Source: Moraxella sp. (GTDB taxonomy: Bacteria; Pseudomonadota; Gammaproteobacteria; Pseudomonadales; Moraxellaceae). From it: a DNA stretch of 54,496 nucleotides. The notes under the pieces are model-generated. The model was not told the DNA's origin and searched no databases. It was given only the letters and a program-made list of their open reading frames with translations. Position numbers and translations under genes: made by a program. The stretch spans positions 1 through 54,496 of the forward strand of contig JAUNDZ010000013.1 of assembly GCA_030525825.1 (NCBI GenBank). Direction: 5' to 3'. Shown in pieces: positions 1 through 8,327 of this stretch; the first letter of the stretch is position 1; each line of letters begins with the position of its first letter.

Positions 1-31
1 GTATGATTAAGGCTAAGGATATTGGATTGAG

Positions 32-565
32 ATGATAAAAAGATGTCAGGGTTTTGGTTTGCTTGAGATGGTGGTTGTATTGCTTATCATCTCTGTTTTG
101 CTGTTTTTTGCTTATCCTGCCTATGATTCATTGATGCAAAGAGTGGAGTCAAATTCGGTGCGTCGCCATATTCATGAAGCGATTCGTGTGGCAAAAATTG
201 AAAGCTATACCCAAAATAAAGATGTGATTATTTGTGCGATGAATGCAGCCAATCAATGCAGTAAAACTGCTCAACAACGATTGGTAGTATTTTTGGACAA
301 TAATCATGATAACCGATTTGATACAAAAGACGATATCGTCAGCAGTGAACCTTTGATTTTAAAATATGGTATAATCGACATGCGTGCTTCGTTGGGCAGG
401 GATTACATGAAGTTCATGGGTGATACAGGTAAACCTCGCGGGAATTTTGGACATATTAAATATTGCAATATCGCTCATAACAAGAAGCACGGCTTTCAGG
501 TGGTGATTAATGCTCATGGGGTGGTTTCCTTGAAGCAGGGCGAGATGTTTGATATTGGTTGTTAG
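32..565 (+). CDS. Type IV minor pseudopilin, FimT/GspH family
   Basis: A 177-residue prepilin-like protein. The N-terminus has a short basic leader ending in Gly, then FGLLEM, with Glu at position +5 of the mature protein. A hydrophobic helix of about 20 residues follows. This is the class III signal processed and N-methylated by prepilin peptidase PilD. The C-terminal part has paired cysteines and the Gly-rich pattern of the GspH/FimT fold. FimT-type minor pilins act at the tip of type IV pili and, in relatives, bind DNA during natural transformation; that role is inferred here. An AAGGA-like ribosome site lies upstream of the ATG. The 5'-nucleotidase gene starts 10 bases after the stop. The gene stands apart from any fimU/pilVWX cluster within this window. 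Confidence 0.85.
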   Translation: MIKRCQGFGLLEMVVVLLIISVLLFFAYPAYDSLMQRVESNSVRRHIHEAIRVAKIESYTQNKDVIICAMNAANQCSKTAQQRLVVFLDNNHDNRFDTKDDIVSSEPLILKYGIIDMRASLGRDYMKFMGDTGKPRGNFGHIKYCNIAHNKKHGFQVVINAHGVVSLKQGEMFDIGC

Positions 566-575
566 GTGGTGATTG

Positions 576-1610
576 ATGGCGGTAGATTTTTCTCAAACTT
601 TAATTGTGGCAATTTCAGCGACGGCGTTATTTGATTTATCTGCTGCTGAGTGTAAATTGCATGAGTTGACCCAACAAGATGAAAAAACCGCTGCTAAGCG
701 TTTTCGTGAATACATGCAAGCTCGGGAAAATGAGCCATTACAGCAAGGCACAGGTTATCCACTCATTCGAGCTTTATTAAATCTCAATAAATACCAAAAA
801 GCCAAAGATTATCATGATGAATCGCCCTTTGTTGAAGTGGTGATTGTCTCCAAATCCACGCCTGACATGGGCATTCAGGTGTTGAATGCCATTCGTACGC
901 ACGGCTTGGGCATCACTCGCTCTGCCTTTATATCAGGGGCATCGGTGGCAGATTACATCAAAGATTTTGATGTGGATTTGTTTTTGACGACCAACCGAGA
1001 AGATGCTCAAAAGGTGGCGGATGCCAAAATCTGTGCCTGTGCGATTTTGGATGCGGCTCCGATTGATGTTTCTGAGCTGGATACCGAGCAGGTGCGGATT
1101 GCTTTTGATGGGGATGCGGTGCTGTTCGATGAAGCAGGCGAACTGGTTTTTCAGCAGCAGGGCTTGCAGGCATTTCATCATTATGAAAATGAGCGGATGG
1201 ATTTACCAATGCAAAAAGGTCCTTATGCTGATTTTTTGATTAAATTGTCTAAACTACAAAACGAGCTGCCGAACGAGACCGAAGATGCGGTGCATAATCC
1301 CATTCGCATTGCACTGGTTACTGCAAGAAACGCACCTGCGGATATGCGAGCGATTAAGACTTTGCGTGAGTGGGGTGTGAGTGTTGATGTGGCATTCTTT
1401 TTGGGCGGGCTAAATAAAACCAAGGTGTTAAAAACCTTTGCACCGCATATTTTCTTTGATGATTCAATCAAGCACATCGATGCGGCTCGGGGCGTTGTGC
1501 CATCGGCATTGGTGCCTTATCACTCTACTTCCCCCTTAAATGAGCTGACCAGACCTTTGGACGCTCAGGTGTTTCAGCCAGTCAGTCCATGTACCAAACA
1601 AAGGTCGTAA
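576..1610 (+). CDS. 5'-nucleotidase, cytosolic NT5C1-like family
   Basis: The protein of about 344 residues belongs to the 5'-nucleotidase family related to animal cytosolic 5'-nucleotidase I. Family signatures visible are ISATALFDLSAAE near the N-terminus, IAFDGDAVLFDEA in the middle (a haloacid-dehalogenase-type DxD motif), and VALVTARNAPADMR followed by FFLGGLNK and IFFDDS towards the C-terminus. These form the HAD catalytic core that hydrolyses nucleoside 5'-monophosphates in the cytoplasm. A TTG at 573 is also in frame, but the ATG at 576 is a better start. It follows the pseudopilin gene by 10 bases and may share its transcript, although the functions are unrelated. The substrate is not predictable from sequence. 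Confidence 0.82.
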   Translation: MAVDFSQTLIVAISATALFDLSAAECKLHELTQQDEKTAAKRFREYMQARENEPLQQGTGYPLIRALLNLNKYQKAKDYHDESPFVEVVIVSKSTPDMGIQVLNAIRTHGLGITRSAFISGASVADYIKDFDVDLFLTTNREDAQKVADAKICACAILDAAPIDVSELDTEQVRIAFDGDAVLFDEAGELVFQQQGLQAFHHYENERMDLPMQKGPYADFLIKLSKLQNELPNETEDAVHNPIRIALVTARNAPADMRAIKTLREWGVSVDVAFFLGGLNKTKVLKTFAPHIFFDDSIKHIDAARGVVPSALVPYHSTSPLNELTRPLDAQVFQPVSPCTKQRS

Positions 1611-1615
1611 CTTAT

Positions 1616-1711
1616 ATGAAAAAATCAATCCTTTTAAAGCTCGCCATTGCCGCAGCTTTATTACTCTTGCCCAGACGCAGTAGTCCAAAACATGACCGTA
1701 CGCCTGATTGA
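1616..1711 (+). CDS. Possible 31-residue signal-peptide-like small ORF
   Basis: An ATG six bases after the nucleotidase stop opens a 31-codon frame. It has a positively charged start (MKKS), a hydrophobic core rich in Ala and Leu, then a polar tail that ends inside the first codons of tatD, in a different frame. The shape is that of a signal peptide or the stump of a secreted or lipoprotein gene, but there is no lipobox Cys. It could be a real small membrane peptide, a remnant left by deletion between the nucleotidase gene and tatD, or chance. No clear ribosome site is visible. Confidence 0.25.
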   Translation: MKKSILLKLAIAAALLLLPRRSSPKHDRTPD

Positions 1712-2537
1712 TACGCACACGCATTTTGATGTGCCAGAGTATGCCAACAGCCGAGCGGACTTTGCCGAGCGTGCTTTTGCTGGTGGAGTTCGGCATCTGC
1801 TGTTGATTGGGATTTTAGCAAAAAATTTTGAGCAGATGGTGCAGGTGCGTGATGAGTTGTCAGGCTTACAAAGTACGCCTGTTGCCCACCTTGCCTTCGG
1901 TCTGCATCCTTTGTATATTAAAGAGCAATGCCATCAAGACCTTGAAACTCTTGAAGGCTACATCAAAAACTACCAGTCGATAGCGATTGGTGAGATTGGG
2001 TTGGATACTTATCCAAATGAATTAAAACACGATATTAAGCTAATCGCCAAACAAGAAATATTTTTTATTGAGCAAATCAAACTTGCCAAGGCTTACAACT
2101 TACCGATTTTGTTGCACATTCGAAAACGACATGCCGATGTGATGCGAGTTTTGCGTCGTTATGATTATCGTGCTAGCGAGCTTGGCGGGATTGCTCATAG
2201 TTTTAGCGGTGGCGAACAAGAAGCATTGGCTTTTGTAAAGATGGGATTTAAGCTAGGTATCACAGGACAGATCACCAGTCCCAATGCCAAAAAGTTACGC
2301 AAAGCGGTCATGACGGTCTTTCGTCAATTTGGAGCATCAGCCTTTGTGATTGAAACTGACTGCCCTGACATGATGCCTGTGCCGTGCCAGCATCAAGGCT
2401 CGTTTAATGAGCCTGCTAATTTGCCTTATGTGTTGGACGAGATGGCAAGACTGTTTGAGATGGATAAAGAGCGGTTGGCAAGACAGCTTTGGCAAAATAC
2501 CAACGAAGCCCTGCGTCAAGATTGGATTTATGAATGA
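1692..2537 (+). CDS. tatD: TatD family metal-dependent hydrolase/DNase
   Basis: A 281-residue TatD-type TIM-barrel hydrolase. Visible metal-site motifs are LIDTHTHFD at the N-terminus, a central IGEIGLD with the conserved Glu, PILLHIRKRH, GIAHSFSGG and the C-terminal IETDCPDM. The family binds two divalent metals and acts on DNA 3' ends; roles in DNA repair and degradation are reported for E. coli relatives. A TTG at 1647 would extend the frame by 15 residues, but the protein family begins at the ATG at 1692. The stop overlaps the tcdA start, so the two genes are probably co-translated. Confidence 0.9.
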   Translation: MTVRLIDTHTHFDVPEYANSRADFAERAFAGGVRHLLLIGILAKNFEQMVQVRDELSGLQSTPVAHLAFGLHPLYIKEQCHQDLETLEGYIKNYQSIAIGEIGLDTYPNELKHDIKLIAKQEIFFIEQIKLAKAYNLPILLHIRKRHADVMRVLRRYDYRASELGGIAHSFSGGEQEALAFVKMGFKLGITGQITSPNAKKLRKAVMTVFRQFGASAFVIETDCPDMMPVPCQHQGSFNEPANLPYVLDEMARLFEMDKERLARQLWQNTNEALRQDWIYE

Positions 2538-3307
2538 TGAATGATGAGTTATTAACCACTCGTAGATTTACGGGTACTCGCACGCTATATGGTCAGGATT
2601 TTGAGAAATTTTGTCAGGCTCATGTCTATGTGATTGGCGTGGGTGGTGTCGGCTCTTGGGCGACTGAAGGGCTTGCTAGAACAGGCATCGGAGAGATAAC
2701 TTTGGTGGATTTGGATGTGTTGGTTGAGAGCAATATTAACCGCCAACTGCCCGCCTTAGATGAGACGCTCGGGGAGTCTAAGATAGAAGCGATGTCGTAT
2801 CGGTTAAAGCAAATCAACCCGAATTTGACGGTAAATTTGGTGGATGATTTTGTAACGCCTGAAAACATCAAGGACATATTACCCACCAAACAGATGGTGC
2901 AAGATGCGTTGGCGGCAGGTCGCCGCATTGTGGTGCTTGACTGCGTCGATGACATGAATGCCAAACTCGCCATCGCTTTGCATTGCCGATTTAATAAAAT
3001 CAAGCTCATCGTCTCAGGTGGAGCAGGGGGTAAGATTGACCCAACACAAATCCAAGTGGCTGATTTAAAAGATGTCAGCCAAGACCCACTGCTTGCCAAA
3101 TTACGAACCCGCCTAAAAGAAAAGAACATCAGCCAAAATAAAAAGGGTAAATTTGGCATCAAATGCGTGTATTCGACCGAACAGCTCAAATTGGCGACTG
3201 TGTGTGAAAGCGGTCTAAATTGTGGTGGCTATGGCTCTGCGGTGGCGGTAACGAGCGTGGTGGGCATGGTGATGGTGTCTGAATGCCTAGCGATGATTGC
3301 CAAATAA
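2534..3307 (+). CDS. tcdA: tRNA threonylcarbamoyladenosine dehydratase (CsdL/TcdA)
   Basis: A 257-residue ThiF/MoeB-like E1 enzyme. The nucleotide-binding loop GVGGVGSWATEG is near residue 37, followed by VDLDVLVESNINRQ, the ATP-binding arginine region. A mid-protein VLDCVDDMNAK and a C-terminal hydrophobic stretch (SVVGMVMVSECLAMI) fit the CsdL/TcdA group, which cyclises t6A to ct6A at position 37 of ANN-decoding tRNAs. Two adjacent ATGs are possible at 2534 and 2537. The gene overlaps the tatD stop by 4 bases. It pairs functionally with tsaD at 45.7 kb, which makes the t6A substrate, but is not adjacent to it. Confidence 0.9.
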   Translation: MMNDELLTTRRFTGTRTLYGQDFEKFCQAHVYVIGVGGVGSWATEGLARTGIGEITLVDLDVLVESNINRQLPALDETLGESKIEAMSYRLKQINPNLTVNLVDDFVTPENIKDILPTKQMVQDALAAGRRIVVLDCVDDMNAKLAIALHCRFNKIKLIVSGGAGGKIDPTQIQVADLKDVSQDPLLAKLRTRLKEKNISQNKKGKFGIKCVYSTEQLKLATVCESGLNCGGYGSAVAVTSVVGMVMVSECLAMIAK

Positions 3308-3345
3308 ATTGGTCAATCTTTGACTAAGATGGCATGAAAACCAAA

Positions 3346-3377
3346 GAAAAATCCCCAAATGATTGGGGATTTTTTTG
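3346..3377. terminator. Bidirectional intrinsic terminator between tcdA and efp
   Basis: A GC-rich hairpin (ATCCCCAA / TTGGGGAT) with an A-run on the left and a T-run on the right lies between the convergent tcdA and efp genes and can serve both. Confidence 0.9.
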
Positions 3378-3401
3378 ATGCTTGTGCAATGATTTGCAAG
3401 A

Positions 3402-3971
3402 TTACACACGAGATAGGTATTCGCCAGTACGAGTATCGACTTTGACGATTTCTTCTTGTTGTACAAATAGTGGCACACGAACCACAGCACCAGTTTCTAG
3501 GCGTGCAGGCTTACCACCACCGCCAGAAGTGTCGCCACGCAGACCAGGGTCGGTCTCTACGATTTGTAGCTCAACGAAGTTCGGTGGGGTAACGCTCAGT
3601 GGTGCACCGTTAAATAGCGTGATGGTGCAAAGTGCGTTTGAGTTTTCTTTTAGCCACTGAGCAGCATCACCCATGGCGTTTTTGTCGGCAGACATCTGCT
3701 CAAAGGTCTCTGGGTGCATGAAGTGCCAAAATTCGCCATCGTTGTACAGATAGTTCATTTCGGTGTCAATGACATCAGCACCTTCTAGGCTGTCGCCTGA
3801 TTTGAAGGTTTGTTCTAGGACTTTACCTGTTTTTAGGTTGCGAAGTTTGACACGGTTAAAGGCTTGACCTTTACCTGGTTTTACATATTCGTTTTCGATG
3901 ATAGAGCAAGGGTTGCCGTCAAGCATGACTTTGAGACCTGCTTTAAAATCATTGGTAGAATAACTTGCCAT
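3402..3971 (-). CDS. efp: Translation elongation factor P
   Basis: A 189-residue EF-P starting [12 protein letters not shown], preceded on its strand by an AAGG ribosome site about 7 bases upstream. It relieves ribosome stalling at polyproline motifs. The three-domain OB/KOW layout and full length are intact. The modification loop reads KPGKGQA with Lys at position 34, the residue that EpmB and EpmA convert to beta-lysyl-lysine. The adjacent divergent epmB gene agrees with this form of modification rather than rhamnosylation, which uses Arg. An in-frame extension upstream to 4097 is not conserved-looking and covers the promoter region, so it was rejected. Confidence 0.97.
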   Translation of the reverse strand: MASYSTNDFKAGLKVMLDGNPCSIIENEYVKPGKGQAFNRVKLRNLKTGKVLEQTFKSGDSLEGADVIDTEMNYLYNDGEFWHFMHPETFEQMSADKNAMGDAAQWLKENSNALCTITLFNGAPLSVTPPNFVELQIVETDPGLRGDTSGGGGKPARLETGAVVRVPLFVQQEEIVKVDTRTGEYLSRV

Positions 3972-4103
3972 GATGATTACCTTTTTAAAAAAAGAAAAAC
4001 TTATTAAAAAACAAACTGGGGCGAAAGTGCGGTATAATACAACGCCGCAAATGTCGCTAAACAGCACATTATATATAGTTTTGTTGAATGTTGTCAAAAG
4101 ATA

Positions 4104-5144
4104 ATGAATGATTTTGTAAAAAATTCTGCCATTACTGTGGTGAATGAGTCAAAAAACGCCAGTTGGCAAGAAGAGCTTGCTGGGGCGGTGAGCAGTGTTG
4201 ATGAGCTTTATGAGATTTTAGGTCTAAATTCTGCCGATGTTCAGACGCCCACGCACACCCCAAAGGCATTTGCTCTAAAAGTACCAAGAGCTTTTGTCAA
4301 TAAGATGAAAAAGGGCGACCCAAACGATCCGCTGCTCTTGCAGGTGCTGCCAGACATTCAAGAGACGGTGGCGATGGCAGGGTATAGTAGCGACCCTTTG
4401 CTAGAAAATGAACACAATCCCATCAAGGGGCTACTGCACAAATACAAAAGCCGTGTGCTAATTACGACCACAGGGGCGTGTGCGGTGCATTGCCGCTACT
4501 GTTTTCGCCAGCATTTTGATTATCAGGCGAACATGCCGACAGGCAATCAGATGGATGAGATTGGGCGTTATATCGCTGCGTGTGATGAGATTGATGAAGT
4601 GATTTTTAGTGGTGGCGACCCGTTGAACCTTAGCCATCGCCGCCTGTCTTTGTGGTTTGAGATGGTGAATGCTTTGCCGAATGTCAAAACCATCCGCATT
4701 CATACTCGTCTGCCTGTGGTGCTGCCAAGCCGTGTGGATGATGAGTTATTAGCTTTGCTAAGAAACTCACCCAAGAACATCGTCATGGTGCTGCACATCA
4801 ATCATGCTAATGAGATTGATGAAGTGCTGCATGATAAGTGCCAAGCCCTAAGGCAAGCAGGCGTTACGCTACTGAATCAATCTGTCCTATTAAAAGGCGT
4901 CAATGATGATGCAGGTACGCTGTGCACGCTGAGCCATGCGTTATTTGCAGCGGGGGTATTGCCGTATTATCTGCACATATTGGATAAGGTGCAGGGGGCA
5001 GCTCATTTTGATGCGCCTGTCAGTCAGGCGGTTGAAATTTATTGGCAAATGCTAGAAAGGCTGTCAGGCTATCTGGTGCCAAAACTGGTGCAAGAGCTGC
5101 CAAACAAACCACATAAAACACCCATCAACCTATATCATGAATAA
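4104..5144 (+). CDS. epmB: EF-P beta-lysylation protein, lysine 2,3-aminomutase-like EpmB
   Basis: A 346-residue radical-SAM aminomutase. The CxxxCxxC cluster ligands are Cys126, Cys130 and Cys133 in [11 protein letters not shown], and VIFSGGDPL provides the SAM-binding GGD motif. The length matches EpmB rather than the longer clostridial lysine aminomutases. It converts alpha-lysine to beta-lysine, which EpmA then attaches to Lys34 of EF-P. It is transcribed away from efp across a 132-base gap containing a TATAAT box at 4033-4038 without a good -35 element. EpmA is not in this window. Confidence 0.93.
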   Translation: MNDFVKNSAITVVNESKNASWQEELAGAVSSVDELYEILGLNSADVQTPTHTPKAFALKVPRAFVNKMKKGDPNDPLLLQVLPDIQETVAMAGYSSDPLLENEHNPIKGLLHKYKSRVLITTTGACAVHCRYCFRQHFDYQANMPTGNQMDEIGRYIAACDEIDEVIFSGGDPLNLSHRRLSLWFEMVNALPNVKTIRIHTRLPVVLPSRVDDELLALLRNSPKNIVMVLHINHANEIDEVLHDKCQALRQAGVTLLNQSVLLKGVNDDAGTLCTLSHALFAAGVLPYYLHILDKVQGAAHFDAPVSQAVEIYWQMLERLSGYLVPKLVQELPNKPHKTPINLYHE

Positions 5145-5161
5145 AAAAGTGAAAAAAGTGC

Positions 5162-5189
5162 TTGCAAATTTTTAAAAAATTGCTAAAAT
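5162..5189 (+). promoter_or_regulatory. Sigma-70 promoter for tRNA-Val
   Basis: TTGCAA and TAAAAT separated by 16 bases sit about 15 bases upstream of the mature tRNA 5' end, a typical layout for a stand-alone tRNA gene. Confidence 0.7.
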
Positions 5190-5203
5190 AAGCACCACTA
5201 TTT

Positions 5204-5280
5204 AGGCGTATAGCTCAGTTGGTTAGAGCACCACCTTGACATGGTGGGGGTCGATGGTTCGAGTCCGTTTACGCCTACCA
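5204..5280 (+). tRNA. tRNA-Val (anticodon GAC)
   Basis: A 77-base cloverleaf. The acceptor stem is AGGCGTA/TACGCCT, the D-arm GAGC pairs with GCTC, the anticodon stem CCACC/GGTGG encloses the loop TTGACAT with anticodon GAC, the T-loop is TTCGAGT, and the 3' CCA is encoded. It reads GUC and GUU valine codons. It has its own promoter and terminator, so it is a single-gene transcription unit. Confidence 0.95.
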
Positions 5281-5286
5281 TATCCA

Positions 5287-5320
5287 AACCCCTTGAAATC
5301 ACTGGTTTCAAGGGGTTTTT
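5287..5320 (+). terminator. Intrinsic terminator of tRNA-Val
   Basis: ACCCCTTGAAA pairs with TTTCAAGGGGT and is followed by a T-run, 7 bases after the tRNA CCA end. Confidence 0.92.
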
Positions 5321-5468
5321 GTTATGTATTTATTATAAAGTGTTGAATTTGTCTTTCGTTTGAGCAAATCAAAGATAAAATTTTGTGTATCTGATTTGCT
5401 GGTAGATGACAAAATTATGACGAAGTGATAAACTATTTATCAAATATTTTGTAACATTTGGAATAGCC

Positions 5469-6386
5469 ATGACTTATGAACGCACCGTCGCACAAGAGAT
5501 TACGGCGACTGGCATCGGACTTCACAGCGGCAAGAAAGTAACGCTGACTTTATCACCTGCCGAAATTGGTACGGGCATCGTCTTTGAACGCACGGATTTG
5601 GATAACGCTCGCATTCCGATGAGTGCCACTTTGGTGCAAGATACCATGATGTCGTCCAATCTGGTGCAGGGCGATGCCCGTGTCGGTACGGTTGAGCATC
5701 TGTTGTCGGCGGTGGCGGCGTGCGGTCTTGATAACTTGATTATTAAGGTGGATGCTCCTGAGATTCCCATCATGGACGGCTCGGCAGCCCCGTTTTTATA
5801 CATGATTCATGAAGCGGGTGTTCAAGAGCAAGATGCCCCTAAGCAATTTTTAAAAATCTTAAAGCCTGTGCGTGTCGATGATGGCGATAAGTGGGCACAG
5901 TTTGAGCCTTATAATGACGGTTTTTTGATGGATTTTGAGATTGATTTTAATCACGAAGCCATCAAGGCGACCGACCAAAAGACCAGACTGGATTTTAACA
6001 CCGCCAATTTCGCCCAAGAAGTTGGTAGGGCACGAACTTTTGGCTTTTTGAAGGATTTGGAATACCTAAGAGCCAGAAATCTGGCTTTGGGTGGCAGCCT
6101 AGATAATGCGGTAGTGCTGGATGAGACTTCGGTGCTAAATGAAGGCGGTCTTCGCTATCCCAACGAATTTGTCCGACATAAGATGCTCGATGCGGTGGGC
6201 GATTTATTCGTGATTGGTTATCCGATTTTGGCACATTTTTCTGCCTATAAATCAGGTCACGCGGTGAATAATATGCTCATTCGTGCGGTACTTGCTGACG
6301 AAAGTTGCTATAAAATTGTAAATTTTTGTAACAAAGAATCCTCTCCGATTGAGTATTTGGAGCCTGTTTTTTCCATCAAAAATTAA
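5469..6386 (+). CDS. lpxC: UDP-3-O-acyl-N-acetylglucosamine deacetylase
   Basis: A 305-residue LpxC, the first committed enzyme of lipid A synthesis, acting in the cytoplasm on UDP-3-O-acyl-GlcNAc. Zinc ligands are visible as His77 (VEHLLSA), His237 and Asp241 (RHKMLDAVGD), and His264 lies in the KSGHAVNN motif that carries the catalytic His. The length is normal. The gene stands alone, with about 150 bases upstream, and is not linked here to ftsZ or secA. A DciA-like gene is convergent downstream, recalling the lpxC neighbourhood of pseudomonads. LpxC in enterobacteria is degraded by FtsH, which is encoded 4 kb downstream. Confidence 0.97.
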   Translation: MTYERTVAQEITATGIGLHSGKKVTLTLSPAEIGTGIVFERTDLDNARIPMSATLVQDTMMSSNLVQGDARVGTVEHLLSAVAACGLDNLIIKVDAPEIPIMDGSAAPFLYMIHEAGVQEQDAPKQFLKILKPVRVDDGDKWAQFEPYNDGFLMDFEIDFNHEAIKATDQKTRLDFNTANFAQEVGRARTFGFLKDLEYLRARNLALGGSLDNAVVLDETSVLNEGGLRYPNEFVRHKMLDAVGDLFVIGYPILAHFSAYKSGHAVNNMLIRAVLADESCYKIVNFCNKESSPIEYLEPVFSIKN

Positions 6387-6751
6387 GTTAAATTCGCCAA
6401 AGCATTCAGTAAGGAGCAAACTTAATGCAATCAAGTAGCAAGGTTTAATGAATGTGCTTGGTTGGTTTGGCGAATTTGACATCATCATGAACAAAACCCA
6501 CCAATGATTTATTTGGTGGGTTTTTCTTTTTTGTTGGGCAGCCTTTGTATTTACAGGGATTGGGAATGATTGTTATTTGCTGGGTGGGTGTGGGTTGATG
6601 GTTTTTTGTGAAGTGGTAAATGAGACTGTCTGGGAGAAAATAGGGCTGATTTGATGGTGAATTTTGGCTGCTTGTTTACATAACTTTACAAAACTAGGCA
6701 GTCTTTACCTAAGTATTCACAAAACTATGACAATAAACAACCGTTTACTCA
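6387..6751. other. 365-base intergenic region with two hairpins
   Basis: Two structured parts are visible. First, AAATTCGCCAAA at 6390-6401 and TTTGGCGAATTT at 6466-6477 form a perfect 12-base inverted repeat around a 64-base interior; that interior contains AGGAG followed by a 7-codon ATG...TAA frame at 6425-6448. Second, a terminator hairpin lies at 6493-6527. The remaining 220 bases to the end of the DciA-like gene show no ORF or strong signal. Confidence 0.6.
6493..6527 (+). terminator. Intrinsic terminator downstream of lpxC
   Basis: AAACCCACCAA and TTGGTGGGTTT form an 11-base stem with an 8-base loop, followed by a T-run. Confidence 0.9.
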
Positions 6752-7264
6752 TCAGTCATCTGCCAGACGCAATAATGCTTGTTTTAATCCATCATGGGTG
6801 ATGACAGTGCTTGCAGTTTGGTTTATAATACGCTTTGTGTTTTCGCTTAAGGTTTTTTTGGAACTGGTTTGGCGAGAGTCTGATGAAGGAGTTTTTGGCG
6901 TTACGATGACGCTAAACTCTTCTAAATGACAAAACCGCTCATCATATGCTTGCAGAGCTTGAACACAACTGGCAGTAAGATAACGCATATGATTGGCAGC
7001 AGTTGTTGACGGCAAAGCCACTACAAGGCGATGCTTATCAGTATGAGCAACGACACATTCTTCAAGTAGTTCACTTGGGAATAATGTTTTTAGAGCATTT
7101 TTTACCAAGATGGCACAAGAATGTCGTTGTTCTATTTGATGTGCAAGATGCTTAGGAATGTTAGCATAAGCAGCCTGTTTTTCAGGAATGCTTGCCAAAT
7201 GGTTCGGTGTGCTTTTCTTGACCAATAAATCAGCAATGTGCTTAGTTTTTGTAAAATCAGACAT
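6752..7264 (-). CDS. DciA-like DUF721 protein
   Basis: About 170 residues from the ATG at 7264; the ATG at 7276 is an alternative. The centre has the DUF721/DciA pattern: a helix ending in KNALKTLFPSELLEECVVAH, then a strand HRLVVALPSTTAANHMRYLT. DciA proteins load the replicative helicase DnaB in bacteria lacking DnaC. The C-terminal third is polar, rich in Ser/Thr/Lys and variable. Similarity is weak and rests on the domain pattern plus position next to lpxC, where pseudomonads carry a DUF721 gene. It is convergent with lpxC. Confidence 0.6.
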   Translation of the reverse strand: MSDFTKTKHIADLLVKKSTPNHLASIPEKQAAYANIPKHLAHQIEQRHSCAILVKNALKTLFPSELLEECVVAHTDKHRLVVALPSTTAANHMRYLTASCVQALQAYDERFCHLEEFSVIVTPKTPSSDSRQTSSKKTLSENTKRIINQTASTVITHDGLKQALLRLADD

Positions 7265-7537
7265 ATTCTCACTCATCATAACCAATAAAACCATGGACAT
7301 GGTGTCCAACAGAGCAAGTGTAACATGCCTTACGAGTAGATTACCAACAAAATCATACAAGTTTTTAAGCGATTGTTAAGCTATGTTGTTTTTGTTGTAT
7401 TGTGTGTGATTGGGTAATCTTGGTGCATTCGGATGTGCATCGCTGTTCACGAGCTTTTAATCAAAACCCAAACAAGCCGACCAAACAGACAAAAGGGGCG
7501 AATGCCATGTATGTTTTGTCGTGCAAGGATAATCCTT

Positions 7538-8251
7538 ATGAAAAGAGTATTTTGGCTGATGTCAGCAGTTGGGCTGACTTTTGGACAATCTAGTATTGCT
7601 CAATCAAACAACATTCAAGCCACTCAAGCTGGCTATGTTAATGTTAGTGGTGCTAGCAATGCAGTGAATATTGATAATACCATCAATCAACTGATTGCTA
7701 GACAGTCGGCAACAGCGGCGACTTACACCTATCAACCTTCAAATACCGCTTCTACGGTTTCTACAACAGCTCAATATTCGACCACATCGAATTTTAGCAG
7801 CAACTATCAATCTCCAATCGAACCAGCTCAGCTGACCGCAAGTAGTGCTCCAAGCGTTGCCGCCAAGGCTGCCGCACGAGCAGCACACGGCAAAAGCATC
7901 GGTCGCTGTGCTTTATATGTACGCAGAGCTTTGCAATCAGCAGGCTATGAGTTCACGCCAAACCCATCAGCGTATCAGTACGCACATGGCACGCTAGCCA
8001 GTGCAGGCTTTACCAAAATCAGCAATGACAACTATCAGCCACAAGTTGGCGATGTGGTCGTATTCAACCGTACTTCTCGCAACCCACACGGTCATATCCA
8101 AATCTATGACGGTAATCAATGGGTTTCTGACTATCGTCAGCCTAAGTTTAGCCCATATACCACGCACAATGGCTACACCGTATGGCGTGATATGCGTTAT
8201 ACAGATGCGTCGGCAAACACAGGCATCATGCTTGCTTTGAACGACCAATAA
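7538..8251 (+). CDS. Secreted CHAP-domain cell-wall amidase/endopeptidase
   Basis: A 237-residue exported protein. The ATG at 7538 has an AAGGAT ribosome site and begins a signal peptide with a Lys-Arg start and a cleavage region near SSIAQS. Residues 24-110 are a low-complexity linker rich in Ser, Thr, Gln and Asn. The C-terminal CHAP domain has Cys124 (GRCALYV) as probable nucleophile and a His at 184 or 186 (NPHGHI), preceded by QVGDVVVF, typical of CHAP peptidoglycan hydrolases. It probably cleaves peptide bonds of peptidoglycan in the periplasm or at the surface. A longer frame starting at 7433 has no signal peptide at its start and was rejected. The partner or trigger is unknown. Confidence 0.83.
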   Translation: MKRVFWLMSAVGLTFGQSSIAQSNNIQATQAGYVNVSGASNAVNIDNTINQLIARQSATAATYTYQPSNTASTVSTTAQYSTTSNFSSNYQSPIEPAQLTASSAPSVAAKAAARAAHGKSIGRCALYVRRALQSAGYEFTPNPSAYQYAHGTLASAGFTKISNDNYQPQVGDVVVFNRTSRNPHGHIQIYDGNQWVSDYRQPKFSPYTTHNGYTVWRDMRYTDASANTGIMLALNDQ

Positions 8252-8265
8252 TCCAATGGATTGAT

Positions 8266-8296
8266 AAAAACCGACCTGATGGGGTCGGTTTATTAT
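8266..8296 (+). terminator. Intrinsic terminator of the CHAP gene
   Basis: AAACCGACC / GGGTCGGTTT hairpin with a short T-rich tail, 15 bases after the stop codon. Confidence 0.8.
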
Positions 8297-8327
8297 TGTC
8301 TGTTATTTTGACATCAAAGCCTGTTTT

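Noticed and set aside
2626-3189. 187-codon minus-strand frame inside tcdA
   Set aside because: It is fully antisense to a gene with clear ThiF-family motifs, has no family features and a Ser/Thr-rich composition typical of antisense frames.
4024-4034. AAGTGCGGT, the core of the Haemophilus uptake signal
   Set aside because: It occurs once here in a promoter region, not enriched; in this lineage a single match is expected by chance.
3972-4097. N-terminal extension of EF-P
   Set aside because: In frame but unlike any EF-P; it covers the promoter region, and the internal ATG has a good ribosome site and gives Lys34 numbering.
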